From contig CM061919.1 in assembly GCA_031002005.1 (NCBI GenBank), forward strand, positions 178,109,121-178,173,120: a DNA stretch of 64,000 bases. The letters are read 5' to 3'. Shown here piece by piece: positions 36,075-47,145 of the stretch. Every line of letters starts with the position of its first letter. The first letter of the stretch is position 1. A model generated the notes under the pieces. The model did no database searches. It saw only the letters and a list, made by a program, of their open reading frames with translations, and was not told where the DNA came from. Both the position numbers and the translations under genes were made by a program. The DNA comes from Vandiemenella viatica. Taxonomy: Eukaryota > Arthropoda > Insecta > Orthoptera > Morabidae.

Positions 36075-37380
36075 GGGGCCATTACGTTGTGAAATTGCAG
36101 TAATTCTTGCAGTAAATAGTTTACTAAAATTATGTTTATTTTCTGAAAACGATGGAAAACTTACAATAACGACGACCTTCGCACAAGATGTGGTGACAGC
36201 TTCATCTTAATCTGTAGGTGCTACTTTGATAAAAACAGCTTTCGTGGGTATCAAAACGTGTATTCATATACCACACGTCCAGGTTTATATCATCCGACAG
36301 ACATCGAAATGAAAGACTGAGGTGATTGCTTTTTGATTTATTACTTGCTTGTACATCACGAGAATTACGAGCACGTAGGCTCAGAAGAAAGCTTCATACT
36401 CTGAACTTAGAAGGAAAAGAAAGAGTTTGCACAAAAAATTGATCATTCAGATAGTTTGGATCAATTTCCACTCACCACGCCTGTTACTCTGCAACAGCGG
36501 TACCTTCTCGCAAACGCTGTCATGTCCACATCCTTCTCCCAAATTTAGCGCCAGTTCGCTTGCCTCATGCTTCGAGGATATCGACCTCCATCTCTTTCAT
36601 TCAATTAGTTGGTATCTTCAACTTTTGTATCGAAAAAACGATTACCGGAAAATTTGTTTCGATGGCAATTGGTGCAGCTGAAATACCAAACCCTCGAATC
36701 AAACTTCCTTCGCTCTTTCCCGTTAGTTATGCAGACAAACAGAAAGAAACATTTCATGCCCCAAACCGTACACTGTGGGTATGAGGGCGAAACTAGTGGA
36801 GTAGCCTTAAGTAAAGGGAAAGGCTCTTGCAGTCAGAATGACCTGGTGGCAGGGTTTTGTTGGCTGCGTATTCCATCCCTACCGTAGACGCCTTGATCTT
36901 GACCCTTTAATCCTACAAGATATACGGGACCTACAATTAAAAGTCCAAAACTCACCACGGAAGTGTTCTGGCATACTTCACATTACACAGCAAGTAGTGG
37001 GCAGTGAAGGTCGAGCTCCAAACAAACGCTTTAACCACTGAGCACTCATTGCCTTACTACAAGATACAATGTTAGCCTTAAAATCAGCTTATTAAACTAT
37101 TTGTATCCGTTTTTATCGGCAATGAAGTCTTTCCGTCACAAATGGTTTATATTGCTATTAATTACTATTAGTTTCAATGACAAGATATATTTAAAAAAAA
37201 AGACGAAACTGAATGATTGACTTTTATTTCATATTTATTAAAAAACTACGAAGCCTAAAGCAATGCATCAGATTTCTTTCCGGATAAAATAAGGAGCAGT
37301 TAATATTATTTAATATTGCTCACAATGATACTTCTAGAGTTTCTACAGTTCTGTTCAGTTCACGTTAAGCAACTCTATAG
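36074..37380. other. Unassigned, with one possible tRNA-like head
   Basis: On the minus strand at about 36965-37065, GTGCTCAGTGGTTAAAGCG resembles a box A as in the repeats at 21-23 kb; the box B is poor. The open frames at 36427-36887 overlap in three phases and lack known domains. Confidence 0.35.
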
Positions 37381-38985
37381 TAGGACTGTTGATGATATAT
37401 CGATATATCGAAATATCGATATTATTTTTGAAAATATCTATATTTATGAGTGATATTTTTTAGAACTATATATCGATATTTCGATACTGAAATCTGGATA
37501 TCGGCTTCGCTATTTTTTAAAATAAGTTATTATTTTTCGTTTGCTCTGGATGACACTATGTTCCTCAAATTTCTGTTACACATAGAGATCAGCAAGCTTA
37601 AGTAAACAATACTACGTTTCTATAATTAATTTGGAAGTTTTAGGTACCAAATACCAAGTTTACTCAGATGATGACAACGGAGAAGGCCAGGAATCGCTTG
37701 CCCAGCACGAATCGAACGCGAGCCCATTGTTTGAAATGAACATGACCACTGTCCAGGGAACTAATCAGACAGCAAGAAAAGTAAGACAACTCAGAATAAG
37801 CTATCAACATACAAAAGTAAATGAAATACCACAAACAAATCTTATGAAAAAAAGTTATATAACCTGGCCATAATGATAGCTAAACTTCTACGTAATTAAA
37901 TGCCACAACTGTATTGCTTATCAATCTTAAAAATACACAAAATAAGATTTGCCTAGAACTTCTTTGGAGTTTTATAAATTTAATGTATTTTTATGAAAAC
38001 TATGACACGCATAATTAGGGATGGGCAAAATATATCGATGTATCGATATGTCGATATTTTTTCTAAAAAATATCGATATATATCGCCGATATTTTTATTT
38101 TCGATATATCGATACATCGATATTGTATTTAGTGTATCGATTTTAAGCACCAATTCGATATTTTTCCTACGAACGCAATTCAGTATCCAATTTAATCATT
38201 ACATGTATATAGGATAAATATACGTATATATCCAATCTGAAAGTGTCTTAAAAAGTGAATTCGACGAAATATAACAGCTTCATCAGCGGTTGATAGGTTA
38301 AAAAAAGCTGTTAAATTTTAACAATTTTACGTTAACGTCATTTTTATGTTAGAATGTAAGTGGTTGTTTTGTCTTTGTAGTTGTAATATTATCTTTTCAA
38401 CTGTTTTTTTTTTTTTATTTACGAATAACAATTAATGGGTTGACGAACCACAAGTCATTATGAATGACTGTTTATTCATTTAAATCTTTACAATCTAGTC
38501 TACAGTCAAAACTCCTTAATCGCAAGGAATACGTTCCGTAAATTAGCCGCAAATACGAAAATCTTGAATACGGAAACCTTGAATACAGAATGTTAGTTTA
38601 TCGAGGATTATAGGGAATTCGTTCCAAGTATACAGAAAAATTTTGATGTAATGGAGTGATTATCGCACTTTGAACTTAATAGACCAATTCTGGATTGCTT
38701 TAAATCCTCTAACCTAAAGTTCATTGTAATGCTCTTTAAAATATGCATATAGCTTTCTCGTGAATTACAGCCCCACTAAAGAATACTTTCTTGTGATTGC
38801 TGTCTTCGATTAATGTAGTGAGATCGGTTTTTAATTTTTTATTCACTGAGACACCAATGGTTTTTACTGATAATAAGGTACTCTTCGAACGCCTCTCCCG
38901 TGTGAGGTAGTTGGCGATTACCATGGGTGATGTATATCCCTCCAAGGAAAGTCCTAGGAACATGAACTGGGTTGGTTTCCCGTTT

Positions 38986-39222
38986 CACGGAACATGGTGG
39001 TGTAATGGTTAGCGTTCTGGCCTCGCATTCGGGAGAAGGGTGGGTCGAATCCCCGTCCGGGCATCCAGATTTGGGTTTTCCATGGTTTCCCAAATCACTC
39101 CAGGCAAATGCTGGGATGCTTCCTTCAAAAGGCCATGGCCGAATTCCTTTCCATTCCTTGTCCCCCATCCTTTTCCGTCTCTAAAGACCTCAATGTTAAG
39201 AGATGTTAAGCAGTTAAAAAAA
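38986..39222 (+). repeat. SINE family A inserted in the inner hAT
   Basis: Complete head (TGGTGGTGTAATGGTTAGCG; box B as GGGTCGAATCCCCGTCCGGG) and body ending in AAGCAGTTAAAAAAA. A perfect 10-bp target-site duplication TTTCCCGTTT lies at 38976-38985 and 39223-39232. This is the innermost and therefore youngest layer of the nest. Confidence 0.95.
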
Positions 39223-39507
39223 TTTCCCGTTTACTTCCTCAGTGTGACAGTGCTCCTAAGTGTGCATGACAGTGACACTGTGTGGCTCGGTATGTAGTGT
39301 TGTGGATGAGAGATGAAAGAAGGGAGAGGGTGGAAGCCGGTGTCGGCATGTTCAGGCCTACTTTTGCGAAACATTCTAAAGGGGGCGCCAAGCTTAACAT
39401 TCCCATCCAACGGATGAATCACCATCAATAACATCGTATGCCCTTGCACCATACGCAATGCAGAGAGGTTTGGTGATTAGAAATTGCAACTTACTGGTTA
39501 AGCCCTG

Positions 39508-40543
39508 ATGATGAAAATCGTTGATGTAGTGTTAAGTGAAAATAATTCATTTGCAGCACTCTGCGATCACGCAAAAAGTATTGTGACTTATTTTAAGCAG
39601 TCTGTCAATGCTATGGATCTATTAAGATCTGAACAAGAAGCATCTGGGGAAAAGGAAGGAGAGGTGTTGACTTTGACACAAGCTGTTAGCACTAGATGGA
39701 ACTCCTACTTTAATATGTTAGAGCGATTTGTCAGACTCTCTGCAATTGTAGTTAAAATCTTAGCTACAAAAAGTCAGTCAAATATAAACACACTTGATAT
39801 GGTTGCAACTTAACAGCTTAATGTAATACGTGACCTCATTGTTCTGCTTGGTCCTTTCAAAAAAGCCACTGAAGAGGTTAGTGGTACAAATTATGTGACT
39901 GCTAGCTTAGCCATTCCTGTTACAAATCTGATTCGACAAGTAACGGAACAAGCTACTCCTTCGACCACTTTAGGATTCACGGTAAAAGAGGCTTTACTCC
40001 AAAGAATTCAAGAGAAATTAAGTCCTTTAGAAGGAAATACATTTCTTGCAGCAGCTACCATTTTGGACCCGCGTTTCAAACGTATACACTTCACTTCTCC
40101 AATCGGTGTGTACAATGCGATATCTACAATAAGTAATGATATTCGCTTGGAACTTAGACGACGAGGACAAAGTTCTCCAGAAGTAAGGTCTACAACAGCA
40201 ACACAATATATCGCAGATAACGCATCAATTTGGTCCGCACATGAAAAGCTATTATCCCTTAGCACTACTGTTATGCAAGAGGTTCCAAGCTCTGGCTCAG
40301 TTCCTTAAGCAGTATCTGGACCAACCATTAATAGACAGAAAATCAGACCCAGTAAAGTTTTGGGTGAATTGCCAGTGCTCCAGCGCGCTGAAATACCTTA
40401 TATGTCAAGCTTCTTCTGTGTCGTCCAAGAGAGTGGCTCCTGCAGTCAACTTAGCTGTACTGAACAACAGGAGTAGATTGACGAGGGAGCACATAAAACA
40501 GAGAGTACTTTTGATGTCCATATCAGACGAATACTGGTTTTAT
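39508..40543 (+). pseudogene. hAT (ZBED-like) transposase pseudogene
   Basis: The conceptual protein has the hAT catalytic-core landmarks in order: STRWNSYFNMLERFVRL (from about 39688), ILDPRFKRIHF (about 40057-40089) and the C-terminal dimerisation region, YLDQPLIDRKSDP then SSVSSKRVAPAVNLAVLNNR, SRLTREHIKQRVLLM. An in-frame TAA at 39811-39813 and a frame change at about 40290-40310 break it. No BED zinc finger or N-terminal catalytic segment was found upstream, where a SINE and unrecognised DNA lie. Active hAT transposases have roughly 600 or more residues, so much is missing. Transposase of this family would cut at the TIRs and bind the subterminal repeats. Confidence 0.88.
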
Positions 40544-41146
40544 TGATTGAAAAAATAATAAATTAATAAAAGTTTGTATAATTTCTACCTGTGTCTTTAA
40601 TTTTCAGAATTTTCTTAAATATTTTGATGTATTTTATGATTTTTTTTAAATAATTACTCCCTTTAGAAAAAAATATCGAAATATCGATATATCGAAATAT
40701 CGATATTTTTTCCCCGATATATATCGATAGTGTTTCTAAACATCGTGTCGATATTTATCGATATATTTTTTTGATTGGCCATCCCTACGCATAATGGTCA
40801 AATTTAAAAAAAATCAACAATCATCATCACCAAGAGAAACCTCCCTAAAGTGAAAACCTGATAAAGAACAAAATCACACGTCTATTTATCAGTGTAAAAC
40901 CTTATTTTTACAAGGTTTTATTCTACGAAACTTGATTTCTGAAAGTATCGATATATCGATAATTTTTTCCGATATATCGACAGCCGATATTGACACTTTT
41001 TAAAATATCGATATATCGAAAATCAGATATTTTTTTAAAAAAACATCAACAGCCCTACTCAATAGTCTATATTCACGTCTAACAAAGCTTCTCTATTACT
41101 ATGAAGAAGAAACCTGCTGTTAAAAGAAATTAAACTTAACAGAAAG

Positions 41147-41148
<2 letters not shown>

Positions 41149-41197
<49 letters not shown>
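41149..41197. repeat. 49-base A run
   Basis: Uninterrupted A tract about 90 bp beyond the outer hAT element. No retroelement is recognisable upstream. Confidence 0.95.
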
Positions 41198-41198
<1 letters not shown>

Positions 41199-41394
41199 AT
41201 CATACAGAAGATCGCTCAATCTTCGATATTTGATATTAAGGACCTGTACTAATAACTGCGAGTACTTACTACCATTTTACATAAAATTCACAGCGGATTC
41301 TGACGTATTAACAATATCCCAGTTACTTGGATGAACAAAATTATTTTGTCTGTTCATATGGAATTAATTGAGAGAGAATTGCTATGTTACAAGG

Positions 41395-41605
41395 ACTATG
41401 GAAACAGTGTGAAGATTTTGTGGTCAAGGGCTTGGTATTTGGGAGGAAACAGGTTAAAAATCACGTCCGGCCATTCAGATTTAGATTTTATATTGTATCC
41501 AGAAATAACACCAAGCACATGTCAGAATGGTTCATTTAAGGGGTCGTGGCCAGCTCCCTTGCATCTCATCCATTCCTAGCTCTAATGGTAACGACGTCGA
41601 CTAGC
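41395..41605 (+). repeat. SINE family A, very diverged copy
   Basis: The order of GGTATTTGGGAGGAAACAGG, TCACGTCCGGCCATTCAGAT, TTAGATTTTATATTG, CAAGCACATGTCAGAATGG, GTCGTGGCC and CTCTAATGGTAACGACGTCG follows the SINE consensus with many changes. The oldest-looking family A copy in the window. Confidence 0.6.
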
Positions 41606-41754
41606 AGTAAAGACGTCATCGTCTTTTTACGGACTTTTTCCACATTGGTGGGACAGTCCTAACGATTCCTCCTTCCAGGGGCTTCTCTTGAAATTTTCAA
41701 TAAGATTGCCGGTTTGCTGTTCTGTCGTAGTGTTATGAGAAAGTGGAACTGTTG

Positions 41755-41840
41755 CATTTGTCTACGAAATATGTAACTATGCTCTGTGTGTGATAAGTGT
41801 ATTTTTTTGTACTATGTGTAGTTTTGATGCCGAGATTGCG
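41755..41840. repeat. Dispersed repeat, copy 1 of 2
   Basis: Aligns with 53567-53650: AAATATGTAACTATGCTCTG, then GATAAGTGTATTTTTTTGTA, against AAATATATAACTATATTCTG, then CATAAGTGTATTTTTTGTTG. It is unassigned. Both copies lie a short distance downstream of a family A SINE. Confidence 0.6.
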
Positions 41841-42129
41841 ACCGTCCAAGCACTCGACTGGGTGATTGCTGAAAAGCACCTAAAAACTGCATTGAGGACG
41901 ACCGGTATGCAGGGGCCAGGAGTCGAAAGTTACAAGCGAAGATCAACTCAGGTTGTTCTGACCTTGCCTCACGCAGCGCTCAAACTAAAGGCCCCAATAG
42001 TGACGTACAGAATTCCGAATTCCCTTATGTAATTTCCCCTGTTGATGGACTAGTAATGGCGCACGTAAATTGAAGTAAGGGAGACCGAAAATCCAAAGCC
42101 TACGGTACAGCAATAATGAATTCGATTAC

Positions 42130-42690
42130 TTACACAAGTTTCACAAGCTGCTACAATTACAACAGTTGTTCAAAATGGAGTCCCACAAAGTCAATGCAAT
42201 CATGGCATCGTCGCACCCGTTCTAATATCTCCGGTGTCATATGAACCGTGTCACAGGCAGCGAGAATTCTTGCCAGGAGATCCTCTAAAGTCTCAACAGC
42301 GTCTCGCACACAAGACTTTTCACATGGCTCCACGAGAAGAAATGAAATGTGGTGAGATCAGGTGTATGTGCTCGTCACAGAACAGAGCCTCATCTGCCTA
42401 TCCACTTTGCAGGTATTGTCTGATGCAGGATACCTCAATCCAGAGGGAGGAGGGGGGGGGTGAAGGGCTGCATTATGTTGGGACCACATCCGTTGAGATG
42501 CTGGATATGTTCCATGGACCTGGTGTTATGTATACTGGTACACTGTCAGAGAGATATCAGGACGATTTTCGCTTATAACTTTCGATTCGATCGTTTCCGG
42601 AGCAGTGTCCTTTCGTTCAAATTGATACATTTATCCTTCTACATCATCCCTGAAAGTTCGTAACATCATCACGGAATCACCCTGTATACC
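42130..42690 (-). mobile_element. Tc1/mariner-like remnant
   Basis: The minus strand starts with GGGTATACAGGGTGATTCCG and AACTTTCAGGGATGATGTAG, a terminus seen in a widespread group of insect Tc1/mariner-like elements. Near its other end it encodes VETLEDLLARILAACDTVHM, then TPEILERVRRCHDCIDF. That matches the style of the transposase C-terminus in this group (x-E-D-L-x-A-R-I, then F/L-E-R-V-R). The catalytic DDE region is absent, so this is an internally deleted, inactive copy. Family assignment is from memory of such sequences, not a search. Confidence 0.65.
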
Positions 42691-43383
42691 CGAGATCCAG
42701 TGTGTGGGGGCGCCTTAACACGAGCAGCCACGCTGGCGGGTGAGTAGTAAAGTGCAAAGGAAAAATAAATGGGTGTAGTCAGTATGAATTTTCCGAGCAT
42801 TTCGTAGAGGTTTCCTCCACTTTGGCACTCCATGCAGGGTGTTGACGTGCAGAGTGGGAGTTTCAGGGAAAATAAATCATTATAGCGTCGTCGCAGTTTT
42901 GTCTTCGTGGCCTGTTTTCTACCTGCCGTATGCGACCACGCCTCTCGGAGTTCAAACCGAAATAACGTGACCCGACACGGCCGAGGCGTCATAACCATTA
43001 GAGGAAGGGACGCGATTACAGCGCCACACCCAGTCCCGCATGCGCCACCCGGAGACCTTTGTTCTCAGCAAATTAATTTCGGCCTAATTGTGTTTGCAGT
43101 CCTGCCTTTTGTCGTTCGTCGCCGCCAGAATACACAACCTACCTGTCCTGTCAGGTCCGTGTCGTGGGGAATGAGCGTGGCGAATCCGACTGTCAGGACG
43201 AAATACAGGTTAACAGTGATCAAAAGAGTGTTCACTGCACTGAACAGAACAGCTGTTATCACGGAAATTTCAAAATATAAGCAAAAAGTCAAAACAATTT
43301 GCCCGCATGTTGATCCTAACAGCGATAATTTTATACTGAATATATTTTCCTTCTCCCATGAATTTCGAATCGATAAAATTATA
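42691..43383. other. Unassigned, CpG-rich in the middle
   Basis: Positions about 42930-43190 are GC- and CpG-rich with an open frame of 181 codons (42907-43452) on the plus strand and one on the minus strand. Both run into the MITE at 43388 and lack known domains. Not called as genes. Confidence 0.35.
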
Positions 43384-43387
43384 TTAA

Positions 43388-44112
43388 GGGGACCACCCCG
43401 TGGCTTACGTCGAAAAAAAAATCGATTTTCGGTTTTCATCATTTTTCGATAGATTAAGGATTTCGCTGAAAATTTTTTTTCGGGCTTTTAAATAACATTT
43501 TCCTACCATGTGCATTTCGGTGCTACGCCCACTTTTCTGCATATATTTTATACCTTTAAAACCCCTATACTGCACATTAGGGATTTTTTGCTGACTCCTG
43601 AGTGTGTTGGCTATCCTTGAGAGGCAACGGCCGGTATTCTCTTGTTTTTGCTTTTTGTAAACAACACACCTTGAAACAAGCTGTTATTTTTGTTTGAGTG
43701 CGTTTGCGAGCAGTTGGTTTCTTTAAAGTCATTTTCCCGCAAACTACAAATTCCAGTACATATGCCCCATTAATATCAGAAACTATCAAAGATAATTGAA
43801 TAAAATTTTCATTGACTCTGTATAACAAAAAAAAAAAGCCACCTCTGTTACTACAAGCATTAATATTGCCCTACCAGAATGTTCACAAAAAAAAGAAAAA
43901 AAAATCTGCAGAAATAACTTAACATTTTCAACGATAAATTTAAAAAAGTATTTCTTAAAAAGTATAAAACTTTTAAAGTATATAGTTGACTGTACTAGCA
44001 TCATGTAACATTCGGTAAAAATATTAACGTCCTACATCAAATAGTTTTACCACAAATTAGTCAAATACTTGTTTAAATTAACATAGCGTTATATAGGCAG
44101 GGGGTGGTCCCA
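43388..44112. mobile_element. TTAA-flanked MITE with GGGACCACCCC termini
   Basis: The left end is GGGGACCACCCCGTGGC and the reverse complement of the right end is TGGGACCACCCCCTGCC, matching at 14 of 17. TTAA lies immediately outside both ends (43384-43387 and 44113-44116), the target duplication of piggyBac and Kolobok elements. The 725-bp interior has only short AT-rich frames, so it is non-autonomous. I cannot decide between the two superfamilies from the ends alone. Confidence 0.8.
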
Positions 44113-44269
44113 TTAAAAATGTTCATGTAAGAAATTTCTGCATTACTTCATAAAGGGAATAATATTTTGTTCTAAATAACGGCAGTCTGACATCGAACAA
44201 AAAACAAATCCAGCCAAAAACCACTAACAGTTTTTGGTGATTAGTTAAAAAATAAAATCGGCACAAAAA

Positions 44270-44870
44270 ATAGTGAAGTACTAATTAGCAACAAACAAAC
44301 ATATGAAATTATCATTAAGGACGTAAAGGAAACGAAGCTGACCGAAGTAGATACATTTAGATATCTCGGTGGAATAATAAGTGCAGAAGATGGCTGTGAA
44401 TCAGAGGTAGTGGCCAGAGTAAAGATTGAAAAAAATGTTGCTGGAATGATACGTCATAAAAGGATACCTAAAAACATGAAAGTAAAAGTATATATTACTA
44501 TGGTTGTGGGTTACGTAAACAGAGCAACCCCTGAGGGAAAGACTTCGAAATGAAGATACAAGAAAAGTAGGTGGCATGACAAGTATTAATGACGTCATCA
44601 GAGAGGGAAGATTAAGGTGGTACGGCCATGTAGTGAGAAGAGCTGAGGAAGATCCCATTTACAAAGCGAGGGGGATGCCAATGGGAGGTAAGAGATCCAC
44701 AGAGAGTCCAAGAAAATGGTGAAAGGATCTAGTTAAGAAGGACCTCGTGAGCTTAGGGCTGAAAGAAGAGGGTACTGTAGAGCAGAAAAGGTGGAAGAAA
44801 CACCTCAAGGCAGCCGACCCTTAATGTTGGGAAAAAGTGATGGGGAAGAAGAAGTTCTGATAGTTTCAAT
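44270..44870 (+). mobile_element. LINE reverse-transcriptase C-terminus, decayed, internally deleted
   Basis: Frame one gives KLTEVDTFRYLGGIISAEDG, then ARVKIEKNVAGMIRHKRIPK and NMKVKVYITMVV. After a frame change at about 44515 another frame gives RLRNEDTRKVGG, DVIREGRLRWYGHVVRRAEE, then KRSTESPRKW, a stop, KDLVKKDLVSLGL and HLKAADP. In intact relatives a block with a YGAE-like motif separates these halves, so about 50 codons appear deleted. The type (FRYLGG; GRLRWYGHVVRR) is the same broad RTE-like class as the LINE at 17724 but a different lineage. Confidence 0.85.
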
Positions 44871-44986
44871 TTAACGAAAATTATCACGGGGGTTCAAGAT
44901 AACTAAATTGTAAATACTTTGAAGACATAAAAATACAAAAATTCACGAGGAAATCAGAAATTATAACCGGCAATAAAGCAATATTC

Positions 44987-45265
44987 AACTGTTCACAATT
45001 TTCGAAGAATTTAATTAAATATTCTTTTGTAGGGAAATCAAGTTCAACTCCATTGTTCTGTAGTGACTAAAATCGGTTTACTTTCAGTGAGTAATAGCCT
45101 ACTTAAAGGTAACGATATCACCAAAACCAGTTAACTGTTCACAATTTTCGAAGAATTTAAGGAAATATCCTTTTGTAGGGAAGTCAAGTTCAACTCTATT
45201 GTTCTATAGTTACTGAAATCGGTTTACTTTCAGTGAGTAATACTTAAAGGTAACGATATCAACAA
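44987..45265. repeat. Tandem duplication, two units of about 146 bp
   Basis: AACTGTTCACAATTTTCGAA begins at 44987 and again at 45133. The units stay closely similar through GTAGGGAAATCAAGTTCAAC and CGGTTTACTTTCAGTGAGTA to GGTAACGATATCA. The second has a short deletion (AGCC near the end). High identity suggests a fairly recent duplication. Confidence 0.9.
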
Positions 45266-45274
45266 AAGCAGCTA

Positions 45275-45400
45275 GTACTCGATTCCGGACATAAGTGGAT
45301 CAGAAAATTTTATTTTCTAGCTAAGGGTGTCGGAGGCTGGAATAAATTACCTACCGATATGATGAGCATGTTTCGTCAAACAGCAAATATATGTGTGTGT
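45275..45400 (+). mobile_element. CR1/L2-like LINE, short C-terminal fragment
   Basis: One frame reads LDSGHKWIRKFYFLAKGVGG, then WNKLPTDMMSMFRQTANI. The W-N-K-L-P motif and its spacing match the end of the LINE copy at 28909-29187. Only about 40 codons survive. Confidence 0.7.
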
Positions 45401-45763
45401 GAAGAAAAGAAATGAAATGCAGAAGTAGTTGTGTAATTGTTATTGGACTAGATTGATTCCTCCCTATTGATTAGTAGTAATAATAACACTGTAAATAGGT
45501 AATTGGGAATGTCAAAGGCTCAGAACCAATTGGATATCATCAAAGTCAATAACTTCTTAAGCACTGCTAATTCCAAAGCATTAACAGAAATGCAGATATA
45601 ATGAGCCTCTGACGAACACTGACTGGCCGCAACTACAATACCAGTTTTTGATATTCTAACTGCAGAATAGTGAGGCTGAAATATTGATATTCATTCTGAG
45701 GTGATGTGGTCTTGCAAACACACTCAACGAACTGTGATTGTAGTTCGCCCCAGACCATGGAAC

Positions 45764-45764
<1 letters not shown>

Positions 45765-45811
<47 letters not shown>
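45765..45811. repeat. 47-base T run
   Basis: Uninterrupted T tract about 75 bp left of a minus-strand SINE. Confidence 0.95.
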
Positions 45812-45884
45812 CACTGCTCGTCTTGCTATGCTACCTGCAATCTGGAAGTCCTACAGCCATTTCTCTAAATGTTTCATTTATTTG

Positions 45885-46060
45885 AGAGGGCTTTACGACT
45901 TGTCAGCTTTGACGTCGTTATAGACTGGGGGTAGCGGGAGCGAGGAATGGGAAAACCTTTGAATGAGCCATCCCGGCATTCGCCTGGGAAATTCGAGGTC
46001 TTAAAGACCGTACATGGGTAAAACCCACTTCTCCAACACCAGGACCGAACGTTAACAGCA
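45885..46060 (-). repeat. SINE family A, diverged copy
   Basis: In reverse: GGGCTTTACGACTTGTCAGC, GGAATGGGAAAACC, AGCCATCCCGGCATTCGCCT, GGGAAATTCGAGG and a poor head ending at ACCGAACGTTAACAGC. Body order is preserved; box B is not. Confidence 0.7.
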
Positions 46061-47145
46061 AACATAACAGGTTGAGTGCAAGTTCCCCACAGTAAAACGC
46101 GTAGCAATGTTCTGTTTGCGATTAGTTTTAAGGTTATATTTCTGAAAAATAAAATTAAACAGTTCGGCTTGATTTCTAACGGTTTTTTCGCTGTTGAAGC
46201 ATGGCATGACCTACTGGTGCCAAATGTATTGTTTTGCATGGTAGTCGGTAATTGTCAGGTGTCACCGTGTCTTTCTTATAGTCCTATTCTCGCTTCAAGC
46301 CATTTCTACTTGCGTGGACCATATCAGTGTAGCACACGTTGGCTTGGATCACGTAGTCAGACCAGGATTCATCTCTAGTGACAAATCTTTGGCACTGATA
46401 GTATTCCAGCAACAGCAAAACAAAGATATTGACAACAACAAAAAATTACTTCATGTGTGTTCCTATAATTTAATCAATCGCAAACAAAACAAGAACTGTG
46501 CCCAATAATAGAATAGTGGACGCTCTGTCCTCCAGCACGGCTACGTCACTGCCGAGGGAGTTTCTCGTGAAGGAGTTGCTCTTTACGGGGCTCGGGGGTC
46601 GGCATCTGCATAACCAGGCAGTTTGTATTCGCGCCGTCCTCATCACTGGTGCTCTGACTTTGAGCTCTGGGACGGACGTCAGGACGGCAGCCCAGTCGCG
46701 ATGTTGTTAACAGAGTCGCTGGAGACGACAGCGGGGACATGTCTCACAAAGTTGTTGCACTGTTCGCGGACCGTTTCTGCCAAACAAAATGACATACAGC
46801 TGTCTGTGAATGAGTATTTTCTCCTGACACGGCGTCTAGCTACAACGTCAGACGTCATTCAAAGTCTGGTAGTCTTTCTGGTGTTTCATATCACTTACTG
46901 GCATGTAGCTAACAAGACAGTGTTCAATCAAATCTCATAAATCTGACAAGGTACTCAGCATCTTGTTTATTTATAGGTACATCCGAGGAATGCATGGCAA
47001 CCCACTGTTCACTATGTCAGACATCTGGAAGGTCTCTCGTAGCAATTTCTTAGAGTGTTAGGGAAAATAACTGAGGAAGCAGTTTGGATTCGCTGCCAAC
47101 TTTAACCAAATGACGATAAAGAGCTTAACGTTCTGAAATGGATAG
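46061..47145. other. Unassigned
   Basis: A GC-rich patch at about 46515-46790 has frames on both strands without a known domain. The remainder is AT-rich and empty. Confidence 0.35.

Larger units (their letters stand above)
38016..40787 (+). mobile_element. Inner hAT element with transposase remnant
   Basis: The ends are TAGGGATGGGCAAAATATAT and the inverted TAGGGATGGCCAATCAAAAA. The 8-bp target-site duplication CGCATAAT is perfect (38008-38015 and 40788-40795) and lies within the outer hAT. The ends carry several TATCGATA copies on each side, like the outer element but with different termini. The length is 2772 bp, of which 247 bp are a later SINE plus its duplication. It holds a degraded transposase in its right half. 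The left part (38220-38970) and 39233-39500 have no recognisable hAT coding sequence and may be further insertions or 5' non-coding DNA. Confidence 0.92.
37381..41057. mobile_element. Outer hAT-type element, non-autonomous, split by a second hAT
   Basis: The ends are TAGGACTGTTGATG (37381-37394) and the inverted TAGGGCTGTTGATG (41044-41057), matching at 13 of 14. The flanking 8-mers CTCTATAG (37373-37380) and CTCAATAG (41058-41065) differ at one base, which is the 8-bp duplication expected for hAT insertion. Subterminal DNA on both sides is packed with TATCGATA (first at 37398-37405). Removing the inner element and its duplicated 8-mer leaves about 897 bp with no transposase frame, so this is a non-autonomous hAT. 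The single-base differences in TIR and TSD suggest moderate age. Confidence 0.85.

Noticed and set aside
38255..38310. Hammerhead-like string (CTGATGA...CGTCGAAT, minus strand) inside the inner hAT
   Set aside because: The GAAA core is GAAT and stem II does not pair; a chance match or decayed beyond support.
38972..39184. Apparent peptides rich in RFTEHGGVMVSVLASHSGEG-type residues, also at 48884 and 61057
   Set aside because: These recur at every family A SINE and are translations of the SINE head, not proteins.
42907..43452. 181-codon plus-strand open frame as a gene
   Set aside because: It crosses the left end of a TTAA-flanked MITE and has no known domain; likely chance in CpG-rich DNA.
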